DNA from: Blattamonas nauphoetae | Lineage: Eukaryota; Preaxostyla; Oxymonadida | DNA: 64,000 nucleotides | Direction: 5' to 3' | Assembly (NCBI GenBank): GCA_033064195.1 | Contig: JARBJD010000374.1 | Span: forward strand, 1 to 64,000 | Shown here: one piece after another, positions 9,999 to 20,215 of the stretch | Numbering within the stretch: the first letter of the stretch is position 1 | How the letters are laid out: every line of letters begins with the position of its first letter | Translations under genes and position numbers: made by a program | The notes under the pieces: generated by a model | Databases searched by the model: none | What the model saw: the letters and a program-made list of their open reading frames with translations, nothing else | Told to the model about the DNA's origin: nothing

Positions 9999-11362
9999 AA
10001 ACATCCAAGAGCCAGTCACAGAACACCTAACCGCACCCTCGCTCTCCACTCTCAACCATCTCCCGCCCCTCGTCCTCGTTTCTCCCGATTTCAACACCAC
10101 TCTCTCGCTCTCTCGCTCTGTTGTGTTTTATCTTGAAGCGTGTTTGACCACTCCCAAAGGATTCTCGCGCTGATGTGGGATTGACCCGAACACTCTCCAC
10201 CACTCTGGACAGACACCCTTTTCTTCGTTTGCTTCGTTGGATTGTGAATTTTCTTTTATTTTAAAGGCATTGTCTGTCTGGCGATTGACAGGGCGGATTG
10301 GTGTTGGAACACACACACCAGCTCCATCGGCATTCATGCAACGATGTGACTCCTCTCTCGCCAAGAATCCGTTTGAATACATTCTTCTCTTCGCCCTCGA
10401 CCATCTGAAGATGCTTCCAAGCCATTCACTTTCGTCATCCCGAGACACCTCAACTTGTGCCAATTCACGGCTGTTTTCGATCCCTGCTCCGTCACCACAC
10501 ACCCCTCCCACTCTCCTCTGGCTCTCCCTCACCACCCACACCCTCCCACTCTCCTCTGGCTCTCCCCTCACCACATTCGGTGTGGCGCGTACTGAAAGCC
10601 GTTCTTTCGAAGCCAACACACACCCGCATCCGCGTTTCTTATTCTGGATTGACTCTGTCCCCATTCCTTATTTGTCCACAAATTGTCCCTCACCACACTT
10701 CCTCCCCGGCTCTCAATGTCGCTCTGGTTGTGTGACTGCTCGTCGTCATCGTCCACTCGACGCAACTGATTGCTGAACGTCCAGCTGAGAAAAAAGACAT
10801 TGACACGCCTGCTCGTGCCACTCCATCACTCGCTCTTCGTCCATCGCACCCTCCTCCGCAATCAACTCGGCCGACATCAGCACTCCAACGCCAGCTTCCT
10901 CACTCCACGCAAGGGAGTGTTGGTGTCCTCCTCCTCTCGCCTCCATCTCTGCCTGTGTGGATAGAGGATCGGATATCGCGAAGAATCCAAATTAACTGTT
11001 CGACTCGACGAGACGTCACCTCCCATCTCCGCCGAACTTCACACTTTTCGGATTGTTCTGCTCATCCTCACTCGCTCCACACTTCGTCTCTCTCATCGAC
11101 CATCCCGCGAATGGCAAGTTGTTGAGCGCACTCTCGCTTGCTGGACATCGATCCATGCCATCTCCATCTCTTCATCTGTTTTCCAACATCGCCTCTCTCG
11201 TTCATTCGTAGTTCATCGACGAATTGATCCAGTCTTTCTCTCAGAAACATTCCAACGCTCCCTCTTCATTCATGAATTGTCTCAGTCTTCGTTGTTTCAA
11301 TTTTATTCTTCATTTTTTCCATCATTTTCATTTCACTCTCTTTGTTTCACACATTCACCGTG
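9999..11362. other. Intergenic between copies B and C
   Basis: About 1.36 kb with no convincing gene. It holds the inverted copy of the G-rich minisatellite and a segment (about 10740-10960) duplicated at 13425-13603 and continuing at 17762-17830. That duplication gives the empty-site version of the locus where the DIRS-like element inserted. Confidence 0.6.
10490..10575 (-). repeat. G-rich minisatellite, inverted copy, two units
   Basis: CCCTCACCACCCACACCCTC and CCCACTCTCCTCTGGCTCTC are the reverse complement of the 38-bp unit at 8481-8597, here in about two copies. Opposite orientation around copy B suggests an inverted segment. Confidence 0.8.
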
Positions 11363-11373
11363 ACCCATAACGA
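11363..11373 (+). promoter_or_regulatory. Conserved upstream motif ACCCATAACGA
   Basis: Same 11-mer as upstream of copies B and D, 25 nt before the inferred start of copy C, preceded by a T/C-rich stretch. Confidence 0.6.
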
Positions 11374-11398
11374 ATACTTAAGCCCAGAATCCGATTGG

Positions 11399-12859
11399 AT
11401 GGGCCAGATAATTAATATCTTTTACAACTTCTGGGGTTCAACTCGATCTTCTGTGCCCTCCCCACAATTTCCAATTTCAAGGGATTGTTCTGCTTTCCTG
11501 AACTGGGATGAAAACGAAGAAGAACTTGAGTCTATTCCTGAAAGAGCCGTTGTCTTTCGATCTCTCGTTGCCACTGTGAAGATCCAGCATGTATTGAATG
11601 ATTATCTCGAAGCAAAAGCCAAGAAACTTCTCGAATCTGTGGATCATGATGTTGAAGAGTCGGCAGATGATTTTCTCAACAGCTTTGCATCGTCCTCTGA
11701 TGATTCATTGACAGAGTTCGTACAATGCATTTTGGTGCTCCTTTCCTCACCCAGTCAGGTCATCATCACAGCAGCAATGCAGATGATCAGAACTCTCCTC
11801 ACATGGTGTTCCGCCGACAACCTTCTTGCCCTCGTCAGAACTGATTTGGTCTATCAACTCATCAACACTCTCAATCCACTGTCTCTTTCCTTTGCGGAAG
11901 CAGAAGATATCCACATATGTCTCATGAAAAGCATCTGGACATCTCTCTGGCTCGCAACTCCGTTTAGTCTCAGAAAACTCGAAATTGAAGATGGGGATGG
12001 ACAACATGCTGTTCGCGAGACCATTTTCAAACAAGTTCTCGCCCCTTCGGAACAGTTTATATGCCATTTTTGCACGAACCGCTTTTCGATCGTCGATGGA
12101 GACCAATCCGAGACTTTTCTGGGTCTCCTCGCCCAAATCCTCCACATATCTCCATATCATCAACCGACAATGGATTTTGTTCTTCAGATGCCAGTCTTTC
12201 TCACGCTTCCAAGCTGTCTCACATTCTTCAAAAATGATGAGTCAATCTATTGGTTTCTGGGTGCCATGATCAATTCCCAGCAGGACTGGAACAAAAAAAG
12301 GGGAGAAGAGCGACAGATGTGGAAGACAGTTCATCGAATGTTGAGAATGGAGGGCTTCGAAGATGTGATTGAAGCAAAGCTGCAAAACGACAAAACCGGA
12401 TCCCATGGAGGAAGTGTTGTGACCAAGTCTGGATACACCGCACCCTGCTGGTACCAACTTTGACTGGTCTGATCCCCGCCATTATTTGTATTTACACTTC
12501 ACAAAGATCGTTCTTTTCCTTGTTTCTTTTGATAATTCACTAATAGTCTTCACAGCCCCCCCTGCTCTTGAGCGGGGGGCTGTGAAGACGACCAGACATT
12601 ATGAAAAAGTGACGGAAAAGAAAGATCGGGTGAAGTGTGAATAAACTTGTTCCACATACATACACAATTGGACGCTTGTGTAGCGCAGCGGTTGCGCGCC
12701 CGAGTCGTAAGGTGTAGGACGCGGGTTCGAAACCCTGCGCGTCCATTCTTTTTGCACTTTTTTCTCAAAAAATTTTTAGTACCAACAGGGTGCGGTGTGT
12801 CGACCAAGTCTATCATATTAAACAACTTTCAGGGCATGAACCGTTCATGGCGTGGATAG
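11399..12859 (+). CDS. Helical-repeat family protein, copy C, split by MITE
   Basis: Starts MGQIINIFYNFW by analogy with copy B and the upstream motif (the frame opens from 11342). All family blocks are present: DCSAFLNWDENEEE, RAVVFRSLVATVKI, LLSSPSQVIITAAMQM, LVYQLINTLNPLSLSF, LATPFSL, LAPSEQFICHFCTNR, LHISPYHQPTMDFVLQMP, SCLTFFKN, QMWKTVHRMLRMEGFEDVIE. At 12431 the frame enters a 371-bp MITE and stops after ten foreign residues. The native C-terminus resumes at 12812 as IILNNFQGMNRSWRG, matching copy E (ITLNNLLGMNIPEEE). Removing the MITE and one 10-bp target copy leaves the frame exact and gives 359 aa, the family length. The gene was therefore intact until insertion. Splicing out of the insert cannot be excluded. 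Confidence 0.85.
12431..12801. mobile_element. MULE-like MITE (371 bp) with tRNA-like core
   Basis: Flanked by the 10-bp duplication GACCAAGTCT (12421-12430 and 12802-12811). Ends are inverted repeats of about 26 bp with core ACACCGCACCCTG.TGGTAC. A 9-11-bp duplication fits Mutator-like elements. No transposase. Inside are a short GC-rich hairpin (GCCCCCCCTGCTCTTGAGCG) near 12553 and a tRNA-like sequence at 12672-12746. It breaks helical-family copy C fifteen codons before its stop. Confidence 0.85.
12672..12746 (+). repeat. tRNA-like sequence inside the MITE
   Basis: GGACGC at the 5' end pairs with GCGTCC at the 3' end, with box-A-like TAGCGCAGCGG and box-B-like GGGTTCGAAACCC between, followed by A. 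The anticodon arm (CCCGAGTCGTAAGGTGT) is not properly paired and the T stem has mismatches, so function is doubtful. It resembles a degenerate tRNA-Thr(CGT)-like gene carried by the MITE. Confidence 0.55.
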
Positions 12860-13603
12860 AATCAAACCAGAACCAGCGTCTCTTTCGACATGTTTCTGAC
12901 TCAATTTGAACCGCAAACACTGTTTGTGGGTGATTTTTGTTGACTCTGGCATCACCTCATGGTTTGGTTTGCGGGAACGATTGAGATTCTCCCTCGCCAG
13001 TCTCGCTCGATGGTCGCCACACTCTCCTCCATCTCGGCCATTCTCACTCTCTCGCATCATTCCTTTCTTCACAACAATGCGTCTCTGGGTGGATGTTGAC
13101 GATTGGTGGGAGTTTGTGTTTCAACGTGATTGTTTCCTGGCTGTTTTCTCAAATGGCTCTCTCTCACTGATTCCGTCAATTTCTGAGATTACACTTCAGA
13201 ATCGATCACACATCGACCATCGTCGTCGACTCTTCGGAAAGAAAGACTGACCAAAACACTTCTTCATTCACACCAACCCGTCCCTCCTCACTCTCCCACT
13301 CGAAAAGAGACGAAACCAGAAAGGTGCGGAGGATTCTGGGAAGACACCGAAACTACGTCGCTGATAACAAAGTGGAGGACAGGAAAGGGATGAGATGGTG
13401 CCGGAACGCTCTCATCGTCCTCGTCATCGTCCACCCGAAGCAATTGCTTGCTGAACGTGCACTTGAGAAGAAGAGACATTGACACGCCAGCTCGATCCAC
13501 TCCATCACTCGCTCTTCGTCCATCGCACCGTCCTCCGCAATCAACTCGGCCGACATCAGCACTCCAACGCCAGCTTCGTCACTCCACGCGAGGGAGCGTT
13601 GGA
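12860..13603. other. Intergenic DNA with duplicated segment
   Basis: The start resembles the 3' flank of copy A. About 13425-13603 repeats 10740-10920 at high identity (CTCGCTCTTCGTCCATCGCA, CAATCAACTCGGCCGACATC). No gene recognised. The duplication is cut at 13604 by the DIRS-like element and resumes at 17762. Confidence 0.7.
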
Positions 13604-16600
13604 CTTCGATAAATCTCAGTCCACAACCAAACCGGGTCCCTCAACATACGAGAGAGAGTGCCATGCATTTAATAAGGGCTGGCCTAAATCAAATTCGACA
13701 AACACAGACGTTCTGACGCCTCATAGTCCTTCACGCCGCTCCTTTCTGAAGGGAAGCAACAGTTCCTCCGAGATGCAAAAGAAATGTTCGTATCAGTTTT
13801 CCACAGAATATCATGAGCGATTCTGATATATTCTTTGGCCGCACGGACAAAATGGCGTCAGGAATCCAGTCCACACAGGAGGGAATCAACGGCGGTTCCG
13901 ACCAATCTCATACCGTTTTTGCTATTTGGAAAGGAGCAATATATTGTTACTCAGGCAGCAGAAGGATTTCTCGACTCGTTCCACAGGATGGAGAGGGTCG
14001 TTGTTCGGCAATTTGGATTCCTACTAGGACTAGCGTCGATCAGTCCCTGAGGCGTATCGGATCGTGGAAATCACCCATTCCGTGGTTATTCCCACTTTAA
14101 CCGCAGTAGCATGGTATTATTGTCTCGAAAACAGGATCGTCCTTCGAACCCACAAGATCACGGTCTGGTGTTGTCATTGCCCGATCAATGATAACGGACC
14201 GCTTCATAGTTCGATTCAAGAACATCCACGAGCAATACAGGCACATCCTCTTCATCTGGTCATCCGAGACCAAGTTCAGCTAACCTCACCATAAATAGGC
14301 CTCCCAATTGGAAACAACACTGTTCTCAGTCTTACTGACGGAATAAAACTCCTCTGACACTATCGTGAGGTCAAAGATCCGTATCTCTGAAGACGAAGTG
14401 AATCAACGATCGGTTGCAGTTTCGTAGTGCGGCAGACATTACAGCGGGACAGGAATATTGTCGTCGAAGTGAAACAATAGATGATGATGAACCTGAACAC
14501 ATCCTTCTCCTCGCGCTTCAACCAAACCGACGCAGTCAAGAAAGTGTCAGTAGTGAATAAACCCAGGGTTGTTACCTTCACAAGATCACCACAAAATTGA
14601 GGGATTGTGGATTGCACGGACTTGGAGGGCAAATCGAGTGTTCAGCACTTCATTCCCTCTCACAATCAAGGAACAATTCTTCCACAGAAATACCTACTCT
14701 GAAGTGAACGGTGCAGCAGAAGAAGGCACCAACCAGTGTCAATCGGACAGGGACCTCACAATCGCAATCTGTGACACCTCCTTTGGGGCTGTTCTTCAAC
14801 GAGAGGAGAGGATCCTTCTCAACAACGAAGACGAAGCGGCTCAATCCCTAACAGTGGATCAACTTCATCTCCAAACATGATTAGGAATCAAACTTTAACA
14901 AACCATCCTCGGAAGGATGAAGTCTCACCTTCGCATGCTGGAACATATCTGACATCTATTTCATGTCTATTTTTGCAACTTAACTTCGGCCAGTATCAAT
15001 GCCCATGAAAACCAATATATTGATGATAGTTATCTCGTTCATCGGACATCGCTCACTCCAACGGGAACGGTTAGTGTGTAGATCAGTGGAGAGACAGCGA
15101 CGGTGATAGCAACTCCGAATCAAGTAGTGAAGGGAACGAGGGGTTTATTGCTGAAAAGGTTGGATATGCCTCGTCTGGACCATATTCAGTCAGAACACAG
15201 GCCGAAGATATTCTCGTCAGAATCAACAGTGGTGTCGTCAAGAGATGAATAGACTCTTTCACAAGTGACATATGATCTCCGAGCGTGGTCTCTCGCCGCA
15301 AGCTATTTCCCCAACATCAATCCATTCTGCGGATTCATCACTCTCGGCAGAGGGGAACAGACCTGCAATTGTTCTTGATGGAACGATTTTTGGATAAGAG
15401 AACCCGAAGCGGAAGCAACACTTTCAACATCGCATTGTCTCACTCCAACTCAACAACTTTCGCTGGAGAAACGCCTATTCCACCGTAATACCAACGACGG
15501 GTTCTCGGCTTCTTGTTTTGGGACGAGTGAACCATCATATACCGTTCGGTTGTCGGAACGAAGAGTAAATGACTGAGGGATCAGCTTGGGGATAGCACAG
15601 TTTCAGCCTGATGGACGACAGACATCCAGAATTAGGTCTGTCAAACCCACGTTCCTCTCCCTAGCCACAGACTCCAGCCCTGGACTCAGACATCGAAACA
15701 TTGGTCATCCAGATTGAATGAACCACGACAGACGAATCATTGTAATGCATCCTGCATTGGACAGAAGATGAATCACAAATCACTTGGCAGATTTTCGTCG
15801 AGATCGAAACTCTGAAGTTATATGTTAGTGTGCGACAAAATTCACATCCTCCACGAAACCCTTCTGGTAGAGACAGATCGCACGCGTGTTTATGAGATCG
15901 CAATAGGCACCTAATCTCGGTAGCAACGTCTCCAAATGTCACTGACAACTCATGGTTATTCCATCGAACACTCTATAATGTCGCTCGAGGGGATCCTTGA
16001 AAAAGATGGAAGGAAGACATTTCTGGAGGGGAAGGGCTTTGGAAGAGAGATACAAGTAAGATTTTGGTGAATCGATACTAGCAGAACGATATCACATTTG
16101 AAGGAACTGCAAATGAAATGAGTGTCGGAATACTTGGAATAGCTCGGCTGGATGAGTCTTGTGATGAGTGAACGGGACAAGGAAGTCGAGAGGGAATATG
16201 AAGAAGAAAGAGCCACAAGGAGAATTTCAAAACTGGCGGAGAAGAAAGGTACCAATACAAAGCAATCAATCAAACAGTTCACATTGGCGCCGTCATGTCT
16301 CTGTGCTACCAACTATCTCTCAACTCTCTCACAGTTGTTTAGACTCAAGTCTCAACACATCACGACATTTAAAGTGTTCTCTCCGAAATTACAGAAACCC
16401 AGATGGACTCAGGCGACACAAGTTTTCTAAATCGATTCATGGCACGCCTCTTCGCCGAACGGGATTGGTACGTCACGACTCTTCGGTGAGGACAACGTAA
16501 ATATGCAACTTAAAATGCCCAACGTCACACATCATGACCCGGCAGACTGTCTCGTCCTGAACGAGATATCATGCAGATTCGACACAGGGATACCCCGTAA

Positions 16601-17761
16601 TGGGTCGCACTACGTATCACAAGAGGTTGTAGCATCCGATAAGATCATGCGGAATGTCAGATGATTGTCATCCGTGTAAGTGGAGGAAGGAAGGTGGCTC
16701 AATGTGGAGTAGTGGATGGAGACGAAACCTCTTGAGCGAGGGGGAGAGACAACCAGGGTGTGTTTTCTTCACGAGCGGGAGAGAGCGATGTGGAGGAGAG
16801 ATGGAAGTATGAGTGTATTGGGAGGAAATGAAGTTCTCCCCACCTCGATGTGAGACACGAGCATGGGTTGAGATATTGTTCTCCCCACCTCGATGTGAAA
16901 CACGAGCATGGGTTGAGATATTGTTCTCCCCACCTCGATGTGAAAAGCGAACATGGGTTGAGAGGAAGTTCTCCCCACCTCGATGTGAAAAGCGAGCATG
17001 GGTTGAGAGGAAGTTCTCCCCACCTCGATGTGGAATGCGAGGATCGGAGGAGAGGATTAGTGACTGATCCCAATGGGATCAGCGTTGAGGGGAGCTGGGA
17101 CGAAGAGGCAGTGATGTGGGAGATGGGCAGAGATTGATCAAGATGCTTCCAAATCACTGTCAAGAAAGAGCCCAGCTCCCCTCCGATTTTCATTCTCATG
17201 AGATCACGAGCTTTCATCCAGGCGGTGTCAGCTCACTTGAGATCACGGCCTAACTCTGGTACTAAAAGATATACTTTCTTTGTTCTCACTCCTTCTTCTC
17301 AGTTTCACCTCTCCCTTTGGTACCCTTTCAATACTCGTATGTTGAGGGACCCGGTTTGGTTGTGGACTGAGATTTATCGAAGTCCTTTAACAACAAACCG
17401 GGGACATCAACATAGAGTCCTGACACACACCGACTCAAACTCGTGTCAGTGGTCCTGATTGTGGTCAACCCACACGGGTGATCCTTAGTATCACCTGATG
17501 GGTCGTTTTCGGCCCTGTTCCCCCAGTTTTTGTTCCCTGGTAGGGATTTCTGGGTAAGATCCAATCAGGAATACCTTTTTTTTTTTGACATCAACAGCCC
17601 TATATGGGCAGAACCGTCATTGTGAACATTACGTTCCTTTGATGGGATTTTTGGGAACAGATAAAACTTTAGTTGTGTTTGGTCTTCTTGGTTTAGGCCA
17701 GCCCTTATTAAATGCATGGCACTCTCTCTCGTATGTTGATGTCCCCGGTTTGTTGTTAAAG
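13604..17761 (+). mobile_element. DIRS-like YR retroelement, fossil 1
   Basis: A 4.16-kb insertion. The left end (CTTCGATAAATCTCAGTCC then ACAACCAAACCGGG) and right end (CCCCGGTTTGTTGTTAAAG) belong to inverted terminal repeats sharing about 65 bp, including CAACATACGAGAGAGAGTGC. At about 17337-17400 lies an internal segment that is the reverse complement of the right outer end joined to the left outer end, the internal complementary region diagnostic of DIRS-type tyrosine-recombinase retrotransposons. There is no long target duplication. The duplicated host segment at about 10740-10960 shows the uninterrupted site. No long reading frame survives, so the element is broken; the end repeats have diverged, suggesting moderate age. 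Treated as a fossil. Confidence 0.7.
16826..17048 (+). repeat. 45-bp tandem repeat, about five units
   Basis: TTCTCCCCACCTCGATGTGA followed by AACACGAGCATGGGTTGAGA and a 5-bp variable end repeats about five times with small differences. It lies inside DIRS-like fossil 1. The open frames across it (15-residue repeats) are a by-product of the period being a multiple of three. Confidence 0.92.
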
Positions 17762-18530
17762 ATTTCCTCCTCCACTCGCCTCCATCTCTGCCTGTGTTGC
17801 TCGCTTCCACTCCGCCTTCCTCTCCGTTGGAGTGGATGGAGGATCGGACGTCACGAGGAAACCAACATTCGGATCGCATTTGAGGCCTGATCGAGTAGCC
17901 TGCAAGTCCTGTTGGGAGTATCTCTGTTCTATCGTCGAAAGAGACCTGTCCCATCCATTCCCAGAAGTGTCTGCTCTGGTCGTCGTCGCTGCATGCTCTG
18001 TCGTCGTGGAGGATGGGATTGTCTGCATGGTCTGGACGAAGAAGGACGAACTTCTTCCTCCCGATCTGCTGACTCCCATCCTTCTTCGAATCGCTCACCT
18101 GTGCCTCATCTGACAACATCGAAGCGTTTTCACGATGAACGATCGAAAGACCTCTCCTTCCCACTTTCTCCCACCCAACACACTCTTCCTGCTGCTCTTC
18201 TCCAGCTCGACAGATTCGTGAAGACGTCGCCCGAAGTGCTCAGCCGCGCTGTGTTCCTCTTTCTTGACTTGCAGCTTCCGATTCGCTGATCTCCCAAACA
18301 TCCTCTCCCCATCGCCTTCCCGTCCTTCCGCTTAGAAGACACGTAGAATCAGTTCGTCAGACCACATCAGCATCTGCATCTCTTCTTCAGTCATCCAACA
18401 TGATCTTCCTCGTTCTTTCGTCGTTCATCATCATTTTTTATCAATTCTCCACTTCTCTTGATGTGATGTTTTATTCTTCGTTTTTGGACAATTTTCTCAT
18501 TTCAATATCCTTTGTACACTCGTTTCTTCG
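17762..18530 (+). pseudogene. Decayed kelch-gene fragment and flanking DNA
   Basis: Around 17975-18060 the plus strand encodes AACSVVVEDGIVCMVWTKKDEL in one frame, closely like AACTVVVEDGIVSMGGLDGDEL of the kelch gene at 20.2-22.9 kb. The surrounding sequence gives only short frames. This is a detached, decayed piece of a related kelch gene, showing that kelch and helical-family sequences were duplicated together. The first ~70 bp continue the host duplication interrupted by the DIRS-like element. Confidence 0.6.
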
Positions 18531-18541
18531 ACCCATAACGA
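18531..18541 (+). promoter_or_regulatory. Conserved upstream motif ACCCATAACGA
   Basis: Third copy of the 11-mer, 27 nt before the start codon of copy D. The distance is not a multiple of three from the ATG, so the motif is not conserved as protein sequence. Confidence 0.6.
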
Positions 18542-18568
18542 AGTTTTTTTGCTACTTACACCAACGAA

Positions 18569-19643
18569 ATGGGTGCTGTAGACTCGAAGATGAACTCCAC
18601 CACTGATTTTCCTAGCCCTGGTATCTCTTCAGACTGCTTTTCATGTTTTCCAGATTGTTATCCATTCCTAAATTGGAGAGAAGAACAAACCGTTTCGAAA
18701 AAGGAAAAAAAACGTTATCTTTCGATCTCTCGTTGCGACAGTGAGGTTCCAGCCTGTCCTTGATGTCCCTCTGGAAGCGAAAGCCGTGAAACTTCTCCAA
18801 TCTGTGGATCCTCAGTTTCCAGACTCAGCCGACGCTTTTCTCGGCCACTTTGGATTCAAACTTGTTGATTCTTTGAAAATCTTCATGCAGTCCATTGTGG
18901 TACTCATTTCATCACCCAGTCATGTCATCACCACAGCAGCAATGATAATGCTCGAGAAACTGATCACGAACGGTTCTCCCAAAGTCCGACTTGCCCTCGT
19001 CAAAGCTGATCTGATCCCTCAGCTCGTCTTACATCTCAATCCTCCGTCTCTCCCGTTGCTAGATGTTCAAGATATCCACATGTGTCTCATCTCAATCATC
19101 GCCCAATCTCTCTGGCTCGCAACACCGGATGGTCTCAATAAACTCAGATGTAGATATCACGATGAACAACAAGCTGTTCATGAGACGATCTTGAAGCAAA
19201 TTATCGTCCCGTCGGAGAAGTATATTTGCCATTTGTGCGCGAATCGCTTTTCGATCGTCAATGGAGTCCTATCCATGCGTTTTATGTCACTCATCGCCTA
19301 TCTCCTCGAATTATCTCCATATTATCAACCAACGATGGATTTTGTTCATCATGTGCCAGTCGTTCTCACAATCCCAAGTTGTCTCACATTCTTCGAAAAT
19401 GAGGACTCAATCAACATTGGTCTGGATCGAATGATCGATCCCCAGCGGGAATGGAACATAAAAAGGGGAGAAGTTCGACAGATGTGGAAGACAGTGTATC
19501 GACAGTTGAGAATGGAGGGAATCGAGGATGTGTTTGAGGAAAAGCTGCGAAACGACCTAAACAGAATGAGAGGAAGATGGATTGTTGCCTGCTCGATCAG
19601 CTTTAACAGACTGCAGGGCATGAACCTTCCTCGACCTTGGTAG
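18569..19643 (+). pseudogene. Helical-repeat family protein, copy D (one frameshift)
   Basis: Starts MGAVDSKMNSTTDFPSPG and reads PFLNWREEQTVSKKEKK. The frame then changes at the A8 run at 18705-18712 and continues as VIFRSLVATVRFQPVLDVPL (the second frame is open 18741-19643), carrying all downstream family blocks to the end (QMWKTVYRQLRMEGIEDVFE, GMNLPRPW). Only one single-base slip in a homopolymer separates it from a full-length ~358-aa protein. That may be a real mutation, a sequencing error, or possible polymerase slippage at an A8 run. The gene is otherwise complete and has the upstream motif, so it may be functional or very recently lost. Confidence 0.8.
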
Positions 19644-19868
19644 AAACAGACAGGAACCACCAAACATTTCGAACAGTTCTGACTTCATTTGGACAACACC
19701 AATTCGTCACTCTGAGATTTTTGCAGCCTTCATCTTCCCATCTTCATCTCCTCTCTCCGATCTTGATTTCTGGCCGATCCTTCATCACATCGCAGATTGT
19801 TCCCAACCACCTTCTCACGACCCACCTTTCACACCTCGTCCTGTCTCTGATCTCATCCCTCACCGACA
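19644..19868. other. 3' flank of copy D
   Basis: The first ~60 bp resemble the 3' flanks of copies A and C (CAGGAACCACCAAACATTTC). The rest shows no feature. Confidence 0.5.
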
Positions 19869-20215
19869 TTGTTCGAAGTTCCTTCACCGCACACCCCCCG
19901 CAACTGTCTTCCCCTCCCTCGTGATTGCCCAGCTTGGCCATGCACAGCATCGAGTTCGTTGTGCTTCGGATTTGGAGGGTGTGCGGAAGGACTCGGGACA
20001 AAAGGAGTTGACGAGATTGTTCTTGTTGATTTCGACGATGCTAACGATGGCTGCACGACGGTTCAATCCGAAATTGACGCAAATATCAAAAAGTGGAAGG
20101 CCGAACACGCGCCAAACACGCCCTCCCTTGCGACTCGATCTTGTCGCCCTGAAAACGATATTCAGCTACGACTCCGCCTCTGACCACTTCCAACACGTTC
20201 TCTCTCTGCGGGGGA
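19869..20215 (+). pseudogene. Eroded N-terminal kelch region
   Basis: Short overlapping frames carry kelch-like sequence that belongs upstream of the main kelch frame: FGFGGCAEGLGTKGVDEIVL and VDFDDANDGCTTVQSEID in one frame, then TIFSYDSASD in a second, then NTFSLCGGVDSRTIAGHLK in the frame of the main gene. Two frame changes (near 20150 and 20175) separate these pieces. No signal peptide or plausible start is found, so the 5' end of this host gene is lost or decayed. Confidence 0.6.

Noticed and set aside
10128-10776. 178- and 179-aa overlapping frames on opposite strands
   Set aside because: GC-rich duplicated intergenic DNA with the minisatellite; no homology pattern and no family signature.
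15010-15050. YIDD tetrapeptide as evidence of reverse transcriptase in fossil 1
   Set aside because: A four-residue match in a decayed region with no supporting neighbouring motifs is too weak; the DIRS call rests on end structure.
16769-17137. Three overlapping repeat proteins on the 45-bp units
   Set aside because: Same artefact of a period divisible by three, inside a fossil element.
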